A stretch of 64,000 nucleotides of DNA from Candidatus Thermoflexus tengchongensis (GTDB lineage Bacteria > Chloroflexota > Anaerolineae > Thermoflexales > Thermoflexaceae): contig JAEVEX010000075.1 in NCBI GenBank assembly GCA_016842085.1, positions 48,395 through 112,394 of the forward strand, in the 5' to 3' direction. Every line of letters starts with the position of its first letter. Positions within the stretch are counted from its first letter, which is position 1. Under the pieces are notes generated by a model that saw only the letters and a program-made list of their open reading frames with translations, had not been told where the DNA came from and searched no databases. The translations under genes and the position numbers were made by a program. Of this stretch, positions 1 through 9,262 are shown in pieces.

Positions 1-1017
1 CAGGACGCCGTGAGGGCCACGGGCGGCGATCACAACACCCTTTGGCATGTCCCGGCCCAGGCGGGGGAGGATGGTATCTCCGGTGGTCAGGACAACCAGG
101 CTCTGCTGGAAGAGCCCGCGGGGGGATGCCTGGATCACGAAAGCCTCCAGATCGCCGCCCCAGAAGCTGGAGTGGACTACCTCCGGACGGGCGGCCAGCA
201 GGGCGGAGAGCTCGGCGGAATACTCACCGGCAAACAGCTTGGGGAAATGCTCCCCTGCCACCTGGACGTCGGGCTTCAGCTTGCGAACCGAATCCCGGAA
301 GGCGGCCCAGGAGTCCTGGCCCCAGGCGTAGTTCTGGTTGATCCCGGCGATGCTGCGGAGATTGGGCTTCATCCGCAGGATATAGCGGGCCGCGCCGACG
401 TTCTCGATCACCTGATGGGCATGGGTGCGAAACACATACCGGTAATCCCGTTCCTCGAAGATCTGATTGGTGCCGCAGTCGAAGAGCACCGTGAGGGTCT
501 TGAGCTCCTCTGCCACCGGCGCCACCGCCAGGCAATCGGCGCTGGAGATGTAGCCGATCACCAGATCCACTTTCTCCTCGAGGACGAGACGGCGGAACTC
601 CGCGACCTGCTTCTCCGCCCCTCCGGCCTCGTCCACATAAATGGCCTGGATCGGCACGCCTCCGATGCCTTTCTGGTCATACGGGGCGGGCGCCTTGCCC
701 GCATTCAGGTTCTCAATCAGCACCTCCGCGGCGTTGCGGGCCGGCACCCCGAAGGGCGAGGCCGCCGGACCGGAGAGGAAGGTCACGATGCCGATCTTGA
801 GGGCCGCCGGCGCGCCCGGGACGGCTGGAGTTGGCGTGGGCGGCGCTGCCGTCGGTGTCGGGCCGGCTGGTGCCGGGGTGGGGCTCGGCGCAGGGGCCAC
901 CGTCGTCGGCGTGGGCGGCACCGGGGACGGCGTGGGGGTGGGTGTAGCCGCCGGAACGCACGCTCCGATCAGGAGCGCCAGGATCAGCCCACTCCATAGC
1001 CAGCGCTTCGCATTCAT
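1..1017 (-). CDS. Branched-chain amino acid-type ABC transporter substrate-binding lipoprotein (partial, cut by window edge)
   Basis: The C-terminal end lies beyond base 1; 339 codons are visible. The start at 1017 gives a lipoprotein signal: a basic N-terminus, a hydrophobic stretch and the lipobox LIGAC with the lipid-modified Cys at residue 20. A long Pro/Thr/Ala linker follows, as is common in Chloroflexota lipoproteins. The mature part begins with a LivK/Peripla_BP_6-like segment (KIGIVTFLSGPAA) and continues in that fold. It should bind a small ligand outside the membrane and deliver it to the LivH/LivMG/LivF permease encoded upstream. It is the second binding protein of this operon, the other being at 4521-5759, so it may widen the ligand range. 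The ligand cannot be told from the sequence. Confidence 0.85.
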   Translation of the reverse strand, partial: MNAKRWLWSGLILALLIGACVPAATPTPTPSPVPPTPTTVAPAPSPTPAPAGPTPTAAPPTPTPAVPGAPAALKIGIVTFLSGPAASPFGVPARNAAEVLIENLNAGKAPAPYDQKGIGGVPIQAIYVDEAGGAEKQVAEFRRLVLEEKVDLVIGYISSADCLAVAPVAEELKTLTVLFDCGTNQIFEERDYRYVFRTHAHQVIENVGAARYILRMKPNLRSIAGINQNYAWGQDSWAAFRDSVRKLKPDVQVAGEHFPKLFAGEYSAELSALLAARPEVVHSSFWGGDLEAFVIQASPRGLFQQSLVVLTTGDTILPRLGRDMPKGVVIAARGPHGVL

Positions 1018-1164
1018 CGCTTCCCTCCTTTCTCGTAAGAAGTTCATCAGGCTCACATCCTTCCCTGACCCAAAGGGCCACGGGGAGGAGAGATATAAGC
1101 TGCGAGGGTCTTCGGTGCCCGCTGCGGCCTAAAAGCTCACAGGAAGAGGCCAGCCGCTTAACCC

Positions 1165-2769
1165 CTATGCCTCATACACTATCCGGCCCCCGATTACCGT
1201 CGCCCGGATAGGAATCGACTCCAGCGCTTCCGGATCAGTCTCAAAGGGATCGGCGCCCAGGACCACCAGATCCGCCCACCGGCCCGGTTCCAGGGTCCCC
1301 AGCTCGGCCTCGGCGAAGGCGGCGTAGGCGGCCCCGATGGTGTAAGCCCGCAGGGCTTCCTCGAGGGTGAAGGCCTCTTCGGGAACAAACGGGGTGCCGC
1401 TCTGGGTGCGGCGGACCACTGCCGCCTGGATCCCTTTCATGGGCGCGCCGTCCACCACAGGGCGATCGGAGCTCAACGCCACGGGCACGCCCCGCAGGGA
1501 GGCCAGGGGATAAGTCCATCGCATCCGCTCCTCGCCCAGCGCGATCCGGAAGCCGTCACCCAGCTCATAGAGAAAGCGAGGCTGGGTTACGACCACCACC
1601 TGCAGGCGCCGGATGCGCTCCAGGAGATCTGGGGCTAACACGCCACAGTGCTCGATGCGGGGGCGGAACCGTCCGGCTTCCGGCCCCATGACCTCCTCGA
1701 TCGCATCCAGGGCGACCTCGATGGCCCGATCCCCAATGGCGTGCATGGCCACCTGCCATCCCCCGGCATGGGCAAGCCGGATCAGCTCGAGCAACGTTTG
1801 GGGGTCTTTCACCAGCATGCCGGTGGCGTCGGGGGGATCCGCATAAGGCCGACGGAGGGCAGCGGTCCGGCCGATGAGGGAGCCGTCGATGAAGATCTTG
1901 ATCGCCCCCAGCCGCAGGCGATCGCTTCCGAACCCGGTGTGAAGGCCGAAGGCGAAATCGAAGCGCCTGTCCCGGACGGCCAGCCGCTCCACGTCCACCA
2001 TGAGCCAGACCCGCTGGGGGAGCAGCCCCTCCGCCACCGCTTCCTGGTAGGCCCGGAACTCCTCCGGCGCGATCCAGCCCGCCCAGGCATCCTGGGCGGC
2101 GGTGATCCCCTCTTCGGCCATACGGCGGCCGGCGGCCGCCAGCGCGGCCTTCGTCTCCTCCAGCGTATAAGGAGGCAGGACCCGCTTGACCAGCTCCTGG
2201 GCGGTCTCCAGCAGCAGGCCGGTGGGCTCCCCGTCGGCATCGCGGACGATCCGGCCGCCGGGCGGGTCGGGCGTCTCCCGGGCGATCCCGGCGATCGCCA
2301 GGGCCTGCGAGTTCGCCACCCCCATGTGGCCGGAGATATGGGAGAGCCAGACGGGATGCTGAGGGGAGACCGGGTCCAGATCGTGGCGGGTGGGATGGCG
2401 ACGCTCCCGCAGCTTGTTCTCGTTGTATCCTCCGCCTCGAATCCATTTGCCCGGCGGGGTCCGACGGACGTGGGCGGCCACGGCCGCCACGACATCGGCG
2501 ATCGTCTGCGCCTCCCGCAGGTTGACCTCCACCAGGCTCAGGCCGAAGAGGAGGATGTGACAGTGAGCATCGTGGAAGCCCGGAAGCACCGTCCCCCCGC
2601 CAGCATCCAGCACCCGGGTGCCCGGGCCGATCAGGGGCGCGATCTCCTCCTCGCGGCCCACGGCCAGGATCCGCCCGCGCCACGCGGCCAGGGCCTCCGC
2701 GAACGGAAGGCTTTCGGATAAGGTGCGGATGCGGGCGTTGCGAACCACAAAGTCCGCATGAATCCCCAT
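1165..2769 (-). CDS. YtcJ-like metal-dependent amidohydrolase (amidohydrolase_3 family)
   Basis: A 534-residue protein. Family marks are the N-terminal HxH metal motif within FHDAHCH (about residues 69-71), AMHAIGDRAIE, RIEHCG and a late SSDRPV, as in YtcJ-type enzymes that hydrolyse amide or related C-N bonds with a bound metal. I prefer the ATG at 2769, which overlaps the upstream hydrolase stop as TGATG with a GGAGGG-like site before it; an in-frame ATG at 2796 would overlap that gene by 28 bases. It sits between two alpha/beta hydrolases and a substrate-binding lipoprotein, which suggests it acts on an imported amide- or ester-like compound. The substrate is unknown. No signal peptide is visible, so it is probably cytoplasmic. 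Confidence 0.85.
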   Translation of the reverse strand: MGIHADFVVRNARIRTLSESLPFAEALAAWRGRILAVGREEEIAPLIGPGTRVLDAGGGTVLPGFHDAHCHILLFGLSLVEVNLREAQTIADVVAAVAAHVRRTPPGKWIRGGGYNENKLRERRHPTRHDLDPVSPQHPVWLSHISGHMGVANSQALAIAGIARETPDPPGGRIVRDADGEPTGLLLETAQELVKRVLPPYTLEETKAALAAAGRRMAEEGITAAQDAWAGWIAPEEFRAYQEAVAEGLLPQRVWLMVDVERLAVRDRRFDFAFGLHTGFGSDRLRLGAIKIFIDGSLIGRTAALRRPYADPPDATGMLVKDPQTLLELIRLAHAGGWQVAMHAIGDRAIEVALDAIEEVMGPEAGRFRPRIEHCGVLAPDLLERIRRLQVVVVTQPRFLYELGDGFRIALGEERMRWTYPLASLRGVPVALSSDRPVVDGAPMKGIQAAVVRRTQSGTPFVPEEAFTLEEALRAYTIGAAYAAFAEAELGTLEPGRWADLVVLGADPFETDPEALESIPIRATVIGGRIVYEA

Positions 2770-3563
2770 CAGGCCCTCCGCTCCATCAATCGACATTCTT
2801 CGATGAATTGCGTTAGCAAGGCGACCAGGCGATCGGGGGCTTCCTGGGCTGGGGAATGTCCGACACCGTGCCAGATCTCCAGGCTGCAGTTCGGGATGCG
2901 GGTGAAGAGCGTCGCGATCCCCTCAAAGGGGATCACCATATCCCGATCTCCCCACAGCACCAGGGTGGGCACCCGGAGTTCCGGGAGGCGTTCCACCACA
3001 TGGAAGCGCGCCATGTCGTCCAGGGTGTCGAAGTAGGTTGCGGGGCCCCAGCGCAGGGCGTCGGCCACCAGCGCCTCCATCACCTCGGGCGCCGGCGGGG
3101 TAGCGAAGGCCAGCTGGATCATCGCCCGGATCCCTTCGGGATTGCCCTGCTGGGCCCGCACCCAGGCATCCATCTGGGGATCGGTGCGGGTGCCGAAGGG
3201 GGCCAGGGGGTTGACCAGCATAAGACCCTTCAGGCGCTCTGGATGATCCAGGGCGTAACGCAGGGCGATACCCCCACCCATGGAATGACCCACCAGGATG
3301 AAGGGGGAGAGCCCGAGGGCCTCCGCGAAGGCGTGAAGATCCGCCGCATAGCCCGCCAGGGTGTGCGTCCCCGACGCAGGATCCGACTCCCCGGCCCCCC
3401 GCAGATCGACGGCGTAGCCGCGAACGCCCGGGGGCAGCCGGTCGAGGATCGGTAACCACCAGCGGTGGCTGCTCAGCCACCCGTGAACGAAGAGGACAAC
3501 CTCCTCGCCCGCTCCCCGCTCTACGTAATGCATCCTCCCATCTCCGACGGAAACGAAGGGCAT
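2769..3563 (-). CDS. Alpha/beta hydrolase
   Basis: A 264-residue single-domain alpha/beta-hydrolase-fold enzyme. Visible are the oxyanion-hole segment HGW (27-29), the nucleophile elbow GHSMGG with Ser94, the acid in WGDRDMVIP (Asp208) and the catalytic His in GVGHSPAQ (His236), so the triad is complete. Length and layout fit esterase, lactonase or C-C hydrolase relatives; the substrate cannot be assigned. A GGGAGGTG ribosome-binding site precedes the ATG at 3563. The stop overlaps the downstream amidohydrolase start, suggesting coupled translation. It resembles its upstream neighbour (both begin MPFV and both have the nucleophile Ser at 94), so the pair may be an old duplication that has diverged. 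Confidence 0.88.
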   Translation of the reverse strand: MPFVSVGDGRMHYVERGAGEEVVLFVHGWLSSHRWWLPILDRLPPGVRGYAVDLRGAGESDPASGTHTLAGYAADLHAFAEALGLSPFILVGHSMGGGIALRYALDHPERLKGLMLVNPLAPFGTRTDPQMDAWVRAQQGNPEGIRAMIQLAFATPPAPEVMEALVADALRWGPATYFDTLDDMARFHVVERLPELRVPTLVLWGDRDMVIPFEGIATLFTRIPNCSLEIWHGVGHSPAQEAPDRLVALLTQFIEECRLMERRA

Positions 3564-3583
3564 CCGGCACCTCCCGATTGGAA

Positions 3584-3611
3584 AGGGGAGAGGATTCGCC
3601 TCCTCTCCCCT
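3584..3611 (-). other. Intercistronic hairpin
   Basis: A perfect 11-bp stem (3584-3594 with 3601-3611; arm AGGGGAGAGGA) closes a 6-base loop between the two alpha/beta hydrolase genes. There is no T-tract on the minus strand, and the next ribosome-binding site lies just after it. It is therefore more likely an mRNA-stability or processing element than a terminator. Confidence 0.5.
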
Positions 3612-3620
3612 CGCGACGGT

Positions 3621-4424
3621 TCACCCGATGAACTCCGCCAGCACCTGGGAGAACTTATCCGGCTCCTCGACCATGAGGGCATGGCCGCTGTTCTCGAACC
3701 ACACCACCCGGCAGTTCTTCAGGCGGGCGGCCATATACTCCACCCAGCCCCAGTGGCAGACCTTGTCATCCCGGCTGTGACAGATGAGGACCGGGATGTC
3801 GACCATGGGCAACAGGTCCCGCAGGTCCTCCGTGATCAGAGTCCTGAAATACTTGTAGCCGACGTAGGCGGGCATCCGCAGCCAGTGGGAGTAGAGGAAC
3901 CAGGTCTTGGTGGCCTGCATGTCCGTCCGCTTGAAGTTGTTGTCGGCGAAGGCGGCCATCACCTCCGGTAGCCCCCGGCGGATCCCCTCCAGGGCGGCCT
4001 GGGCTTCCTCCGGCGTCATCCCGTAGGGCTCCGAATCCGTGCGCACGAAGCGCGGGGTGGCCGGGGCTACCATCACCAGCCGCGTCACCCGGCGGTCGGT
4101 GTTGAAGTTGGCCACATACTTCAGGCCCACCCCGGCCCCCATGGACCAGCCGACGAAGGTCACGTCCCGCAGGTCCAGGGCCTTCATGAAGGCCTGAAGG
4201 TCCCGGCACATCTCGTCATAGGTGTATTCGGAATAGGGCTTGTCCGAATCCCCGTGGCCCCGGAGGTCCACGCAGATGCACCGGTAGCGATCGTGGAGAT
4301 CCAGCACCGCGTAGTTCCAGGTGTCCACGGTGGCGCTGTAGCCGGGGACGAAGAGGATCGGCTTCCCCTGTCCCCCATCCCGGTAGTGCATCCGGATCCC
4401 CGTATCCAGCTGGACGAACGGCAT
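3621..4424 (-). CDS. Alpha/beta hydrolase
   Basis: A 267-residue alpha/beta-hydrolase-fold protein. The nucleophile elbow is GWSMGAG with Ser94, the acid lies in CHSRDDKV (Asp220) and the catalytic His in SGHALMVEEP (His248). An oxyanion-loop segment FVPGYS precedes them. It belongs to the same broad family as the next gene downstream. A GGAGGGTGCC site lies before the ATG at 4424. It follows the substrate-binding lipoprotein gene by about 97 bases and probably shares its transcript. Its place in a transporter operon suggests hydrolysis of the imported compound or its breakdown product; the substrate is unknown. Confidence 0.87.
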   Translation of the reverse strand: MPFVQLDTGIRMHYRDGGQGKPILFVPGYSATVDTWNYAVLDLHDRYRCICVDLRGHGDSDKPYSEYTYDEMCRDLQAFMKALDLRDVTFVGWSMGAGVGLKYVANFNTDRRVTRLVMVAPATPRFVRTDSEPYGMTPEEAQAALEGIRRGLPEVMAAFADNNFKRTDMQATKTWFLYSHWLRMPAYVGYKYFRTLITEDLRDLLPMVDIPVLICHSRDDKVCHWGWVEYMAARLKNCRVVWFENSGHALMVEEPDKFSQVLAEFIG

Positions 4425-4520
4425 GGCACCCTCCTTTCTGAAATGAATCAGAATGGATGTTTCCCAGAGCCCATGGGCCTCCTCCCCGCGTCGCAGGTTT
4501 GAAGCCGTGCGGGTTCCCCT

Positions 4521-5759
4521 TCACTCCCCGAAGAACCCGCTCACCGGCACCCAGCGCCCTTTCTGGACCTGGACAATGGCGATCTGCTTGATGCCCTGGT
4601 GCTCCGTCTCGCTGTAGCTGAAGGGCGGGGTGAGCCCGGTAGTGAAGTTCTTGAGGGACTCCAGAGCGGCGATGAATTTCTCGCGGGTGAGATCCGGGCC
4701 GGCCCGCTTCAGGGCCTCGACGATGATCTCCGCCACCGCGTAGGAGGAGATGCTGTAACCGCCCGGCTTCTCGTCCGGGAAGTATTTGGCCAGCACCTCG
4801 CGATACTTCGCTGCCTCCGGCGCGTTCTCCGGATCCACCAGCCAGGCCCCGGCGTAGACTCCCTCGGCCGCATCGCCCGCGAGGGTGAGCAGGATCGGAT
4901 CCGCCAGCACGTAGGTCATCAACCACTTCGGCCGGAAGCCGATCTTCTGGGCCTCCTTCAGCAGGCTGGCCGCCGGCACCTGGATGGCATAGACGAAGAC
5001 CAGATCGGGGTTGGCCTGCTGGAGCTTGAGGGCATGAGCGCTGAAGTCCCGCTCGGCCGTCTCGTAGGGGACCATGGCCACCGGCTCCATCCCCCGGGCC
5101 TTCAACGCCGCCACGAAGCTCTCTGCCCCTTCCTTCCCGAAGGCATCGTTCTGGTAGAACACGGCGATCCGCTTCGCCTTCAATTCCTCCACCGCGTATT
5201 TGGCCATCAACCGCCCTTCCAGCTCATAGGTAGGCTGGATGCCGAACACCGTCTTCTTGAACGGCCTGGACCAGAGGGAGGAGCCGGAAGCCACACCGAC
5301 CACGGGGACACCCTTTTCGATGGTGTAATCCAGGATGGCGGCGGTGGTGGCGGTGCCCAGGGGGCGGACGATGGCGAAGACCTCGTCCTGCTCCACCAGC
5401 TTCTTCGCCGCGGCTACGGTGTTCGCCGGGTTATACTGATCGTCCTCGACGATCAGCTGGATCTTGCGGCCGTGGACGCCCCCCTGATCGTTGATCCACC
5501 GGAAATACGCCTCCATCCCCCGCGCCAGCGGCTTGCCGATGGTGGATACCGGCCCGGAGAGGGCGCAGATCATGCCCAGCCGAATGGTATCGGCGGTAAC
5601 TCCTGGGACCTTTGGGGCTGGGGTGGGCGTAGACAATGGGGGCGTCGGCGAAGCCGGTGCCGGCGTCGGGGACGGCGGGGAAGTGGGAGCGGGCGTGGCC
5701 GGCTGGGCGCACGCCGTCAGGATCAGCGCTAACAGCCACAGCAGACGGAACCCTTTCAT
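4521..5759 (-). CDS. Branched-chain amino acid-type ABC transporter substrate-binding lipoprotein (LivK-like)
   Basis: A 412-residue protein. The start at 5759 is fixed by an AGGAGGTG site and by the signal that follows: MKGFRLLWLLALILTAC, with lipobox LTAC (Cys17). A Pro/Ser/Thr-rich linker leads into a type I periplasmic-binding fold (IRLGMICALSGPVSTIGKP near the start of the mature domain). Reading further upstream in frame would only add residues antisense to nothing known and remove the signal, so that is rejected. It delivers ligand to the LivH/LivMG/LivF importer encoded immediately upstream in the same operon. The ligand may be an amino acid, amide or short organic acid, since this family is broad. 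Confidence 0.92.
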   Translation of the reverse strand: MKGFRLLWLLALILTACAQPATPAPTSPPSPTPAPASPTPPLSTPTPAPKVPGVTADTIRLGMICALSGPVSTIGKPLARGMEAYFRWINDQGGVHGRKIQLIVEDDQYNPANTVAAAKKLVEQDEVFAIVRPLGTATTAAILDYTIEKGVPVVGVASGSSLWSRPFKKTVFGIQPTYELEGRLMAKYAVEELKAKRIAVFYQNDAFGKEGAESFVAALKARGMEPVAMVPYETAERDFSAHALKLQQANPDLVFVYAIQVPAASLLKEAQKIGFRPKWLMTYVLADPILLTLAGDAAEGVYAGAWLVDPENAPEAAKYREVLAKYFPDEKPGGYSISSYAVAEIIVEALKRAGPDLTREKFIAALESLKNFTTGLTPPFSYSETEHQGIKQIAIVQVQKGRWVPVSGFFGE

Positions 5760-5800
5760 CGCACACCTCCTGGTCGTTTTTCGGAGACCCACTTTCGCCT

Positions 5801-6514
5801 TCAGCGGCCGAGATATAAGGCTTTGACCTCTGGATTTTCCCGAAGGGTCTGTGCTTCCCCCTGGAGACGGATCTCCCCGTTCTGAAGGATGTAAGCCCAG
5901 TGGGCCAGGGTCAGGGCCAGATACGCATTCTGCTCGGCGATCAGCAGCGTGGCCCCGGCCTCGTGAATATCCCGCAGGATCTCGAAGATGTGCTGGACCA
6001 CCAGAGGGGCCAGCCCGAGGGAAGGTTCGTCCAGGAGCAACAGGCGCGGGCGGGCCATCAGCGCCCGCCCGATGGCCAGCATCTGCTGCTCCCCTCCCGA
6101 GAGGGTGCCGGCAGGCTGGGCACGGCGCTCCCGCAGGATCGGGAACAGGTGGAACACACGCTCCAAATCCGTCCGCACGGCTCGGAGATCCCGACGATGC
6201 CACGCCCCCAGCCGCAGGTTTTCCTCCACGGTGAGCTCCGGAAAGATGCCCCGCCCCTCAGGGACCAGCACGATCCCCCGCGCCACCCGCTGTTCGGGCG
6301 GCAACCGGTGGAGGGGATGCCCGGCGAAGGAGATGGTGCCCGCGAGGGGCGGTAAGAGGCCGGCGATCACCCGCAGGGTGGTCGTCTTCCCTGCCCCATT
6401 GGCCCCCAGCAGGGCCACCACTTCCCCTTCCCGAACTTCGAGGGAGATCCCGCGGAGGGCCAGGATCGGGCCATATCCGGCCGTCACCTCTGAAAGGATC
6501 AGGTCCGCGCTCAT
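5801..6514 (-). CDS. livF: Branched-chain amino acid-type ABC transporter ATP-binding protein LivF
   Basis: A 237-residue ATPase. It has Walker A GANGAGKT (37-44), the signature LSGGEQQM, Walker B LLLLDEPSLGLAPL (the typical LivF sequence) and a switch region IAEQNAYLAL with Gln-Asn, usual for LivF. The start at 6514 overlaps the upstream gene's stop as ATGA and has a GAGGAGGG site at good spacing; the ATG at 6520 would leave no spacing. It powers import together with the ATPase half of the upstream fused LivM-LivG protein. The binding-protein gene follows 41 bases downstream. Confidence 0.93.
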   Translation of the reverse strand: MSADLILSEVTAGYGPILALRGISLEVREGEVVALLGANGAGKTTTLRVIAGLLPPLAGTISFAGHPLHRLPPEQRVARGIVLVPEGRGIFPELTVEENLRLGAWHRRDLRAVRTDLERVFHLFPILRERRAQPAGTLSGGEQQMLAIGRALMARPRLLLLDEPSLGLAPLVVQHIFEILRDIHEAGATLLIAEQNAYLALTLAHWAYILQNGEIRLQGEAQTLRENPEVKALYLGR

Positions 6515-8367
6515 CCCCATCCCTCCTCGTGGGAGAGGGCCGCAGGCTGATGGTTTCGCTCCCACGGTTTCCCCAGATAGGCCTCGATCACGAGGGGGTT
6601 CTCCGCCACCTCAGCGGGGGTTCCCTGGGCGATCACCCGACCGAAGTTCAGCACCACGATTCGATCACAGAGCCCCATGACCAAGTTCATGTCGTGCTCG
6701 ATCAGCAGAATGGAGCATCCGAAAGACTCCCGGATCTCGCGAAGCCGCTCCCGAAGGACGTGACGCTCCGCCGGATGCAGGCCGGCGGCGGGCTCGTCCA
6801 GAAGAAGCAGGCGAGGGCGAGCCACCAGCGCCCGGCCCAGCTCCACCCATTTGCGCTGGCCGAAGGCAAGGCTCCCCGCCGGGCGATCGGCCAGGGCCGA
6901 CAGCCCGAGCCATTCCAGGATCTCCCAGGCCTGCTCCCGCAACCGGGCCTCCTCCCATCGGGCGGAGGGCCATCCCACCGCCACGGCCAGCAACCCGACC
7001 CGCGCCTGAGGGTGCTGCCCCACCAGCAGGTTCTCCAGGACCGTGAGGGCGGGGAAGATCTCCACGTTCTGGAAGGTGCGGGCGATCCCCAGCGTGACGA
7101 TCTCATGCGGCCGGCGGCTCAGCAGATCGTGACCCTCAAAGCGGATCGCCCCAGCGTCCGGGTCGTAAAAGCGGCTGATGAGGTTCAGCAGCGTCGTCTT
7201 CCCGGCGCCGTTCGGCCCGATCAGCCCCACGATCTCCCCGGGCTCCACCGCGAAGCTCACGCGATCGAGAGCCTGAAGCCCTCCGAAACACTTGGAGACC
7301 CCTATGATCTCCAGGCGTCCGCCTTTCTGAGCTTCCATTGGGCCACGACCAATCCGAGCATGCACCTTTCCCCCTTCGGAGGTCAGGGAGGCGGAAGCAG
7401 GAATCCATCGGCGCGTCCGCCGGTTCCACCCGCTCCAGAGGAGGCGCCACAGGCCCCCGGGGAGGAACATCGCCGCCAGGATGAGGAACACCCCATACAG
7501 CACATGGCGCAGATCCCCCGCCTCCGTCCGCCAGCCCAGAGCGGTCCCCAGGCCGCCGAGCGCATGGAACAGCACGGTCAGAGAGACCGCCCCCAGGACG
7601 GCGCCGGGCACGGAAGCCAGCCCTCCGATGATCAGGGCGCTGACCAGGAAAATCGAGTGGACAAGGGTTAACCCATCGGGGTCCACGCGGCCCACCCGGT
7701 AGGCCAGCAACCCGCCGGCGATCCCGGCGTAGAAGGCGCTGATCGCAAAGGCCAGGGTCCGATACCGGGCCAGGGAGATCCCGGCCGCCTGGGCCGCCGC
7801 CTCCCGATCCCGCAGGGCGATCCAGGCGCGACCAAAGGGGCTCTGGAGCAAGCGGCGGGCAACCCCGGCGAGGAGGATCAGGACGATCCCGATCAGGAGA
7901 TACTGGGCGGCGTCGCTGTGGAGGCTCCAGGGGCCCAGGGCCGGCGGGGGGACTTTCAGCCCCATGAAGCCGCCGGTGAGCGACTCCCAGCGCCGCAGGA
8001 TCTCCACCACGGCCACGCCGAACCCCAGGGTGGCGATAGCCAGATAGGGTCCGCTCAGCCGGAGAGCTGGCAACCCCAACCCCAGCCCGATCCCAGCGTT
8101 CAGAAGGCCTGCCACCGGCAACGCGAGCCAGAAGGGCACTCCCAGGCGCAGGTTGAGCAGCGCCACCCCATAGGCCCCGATGGCCATGAAGCCGGCGTGA
8201 CCGATCGAGATCTGGCCCGCCACCCCTGTCAGGAGATCCAGACCGATGGCGGCGATCGCCCAGATCCCGGCCAAGCTGAGCACATAGAGGAAATAGCTGG
8301 GCAGCCCGAAAGCTGTGGCCACCAGGATCCCCGCCAGGAGTCCTCCCAGGGCGATCCGCCGTGCCAT
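6511..8367 (-). CDS. Fused LivM permease - LivG ATPase (branched-chain amino acid-type ABC importer)
   Basis: A single 618-residue frame joins two normally separate proteins. Residues 1 to about 330 are a LivM-type permease with many membrane segments and the motif GHAGFMAIGAYG. From Met344 (7338) begins a LivG-type ATPase with Walker A GPNGAGKT (384-391), signature-like LAFGQRKW and Walker B LLLLDEPAAGLHPAE. A Pro/Ser/basic linker joins them and no stop lies between. The start at 8367 has a GGAGGGGAG site; upstream codons in the frame lie antisense to nothing useful and overlap LivH. Separate translation of the ATPase from Met344 cannot be excluded, but I see no clear ribosome-binding site there. 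Such permease-ATPase fusions are known in this transporter class. Confidence 0.9.
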   Translation of the reverse strand: MARRIALGGLLAGILVATAFGLPSYFLYVLSLAGIWAIAAIGLDLLTGVAGQISIGHAGFMAIGAYGVALLNLRLGVPFWLALPVAGLLNAGIGLGLGLPALRLSGPYLAIATLGFGVAVVEILRRWESLTGGFMGLKVPPPALGPWSLHSDAAQYLLIGIVLILLAGVARRLLQSPFGRAWIALRDREAAAQAAGISLARYRTLAFAISAFYAGIAGGLLAYRVGRVDPDGLTLVHSIFLVSALIIGGLASVPGAVLGAVSLTVLFHALGGLGTALGWRTEAGDLRHVLYGVFLILAAMFLPGGLWRLLWSGWNRRTRRWIPASASLTSEGGKVHARIGRGPMEAQKGGRLEIIGVSKCFGGLQALDRVSFAVEPGEIVGLIGPNGAGKTTLLNLISRFYDPDAGAIRFEGHDLLSRRPHEIVTLGIARTFQNVEIFPALTVLENLLVGQHPQARVGLLAVAVGWPSARWEEARLREQAWEILEWLGLSALADRPAGSLAFGQRKWVELGRALVARPRLLLLDEPAAGLHPAERHVLRERLREIRESFGCSILLIEHDMNLVMGLCDRIVVLNFGRVIAQGTPAEVAENPLVIEAYLGKPWERNHQPAALSHEEGWG

Positions 8368-8383
8368 CGTTTCTCCCCTCCGG

Positions 8384-9262
8384 CTACACCCGACGAGCGA
8401 TCGGACGGCCCAGCAAGCCGGCCGGCCGCACCACCAGGACAGCGACGATGAGGGCGAAGGCGAAAGGTGTCTTGAGCTCCGTGGCGATGTATCCGGCCAC
8501 CAGGTTCTCCAGGATCCCCAGGAGCCAGCCACCGATCACCGCCCCCGGGAGGCTGGTCATCCCGCCCAGAACGGCGGCGGCGAAGCCTTTGATGAGCAGC
8601 GGCAACAGCGCATTCGGTTCCAGATAGACCAGGGGCGCGGCCAGGATCCCCGCGATGGCCCCCAGCCCGACCCCAATCCCCCAGGCCAGGGAAAGGATAC
8701 GATCCACCGGAATACCCATCAGCCGGGCAACCTCAGGGTTCTGAGTGACCGCCCGCAGGGCCAGGCCGATCCGGGTGAGCCGCAGAAAGGCATAGAGGGC
8801 CAGGGCGAGCAGCAGCCCCACCGTGAGGTTGAAGAGCTGCTCCCGGGTGATCACCGCCGGGCCCAGCCGCAGGGGCGGGCCGGAGACCATCGCGGGGAAG
8901 GTTCGGATCTCATGGCCCCACAGGAGACCGGCCAGCCCGTTCAGGACCAGCGCCAGGCCCAGGGTGATCACCACCAGGGTCAATGGGGAGGCGCGCCGAT
9001 GGCGCGCCAGACGCAGCGGGCCGCCCTCCACGAGGGCGCCCAGGAACGCGCCGAAGAGGACGGCGCCGAGGAGGGCGATCGGAAGCGGCCAGCGGGCCCG
9101 GAGCAGGGTGTAAGCGACGAAGGTGCTGATCATCGCCATGTCCCCATGGCCGAAGTTCACCACCTCCGAGGCCCGATAGATCAGCACCAGCCCCAGAGCC
9201 ATCAATCCATACAGAGCCCCCGCGGAAAGCCCTCCCGCCAGATAACGGATCAGCGCTTCCAT
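8384..9262 (-). CDS. livH: Branched-chain amino acid-type ABC transporter permease LivH
   Basis: A 292-residue inner-membrane permease with about eight hydrophobic segments. It carries the LivH hallmark ASEVVNFGHGDMAMI near residue 35 and the late glycine-rich GFAAAVLGGMTSLPGAVIGG loop. It is the first gene of the transporter operon, and the fused LivM-LivG gene begins 16 bases after its stop. It forms the translocation channel as a heterodimer with the LivM half of that protein. The ligand is not determinable. Confidence 0.93.
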   Translation of the reverse strand: MEALIRYLAGGLSAGALYGLMALGLVLIYRASEVVNFGHGDMAMISTFVAYTLLRARWPLPIALLGAVLFGAFLGALVEGGPLRLARHRRASPLTLVVITLGLALVLNGLAGLLWGHEIRTFPAMVSGPPLRLGPAVITREQLFNLTVGLLLALALYAFLRLTRIGLALRAVTQNPEVARLMGIPVDRILSLAWGIGVGLGAIAGILAAPLVYLEPNALLPLLIKGFAAAVLGGMTSLPGAVIGGWLLGILENLVAGYIATELKTPFAFALIVAVLVVRPAGLLGRPIARRV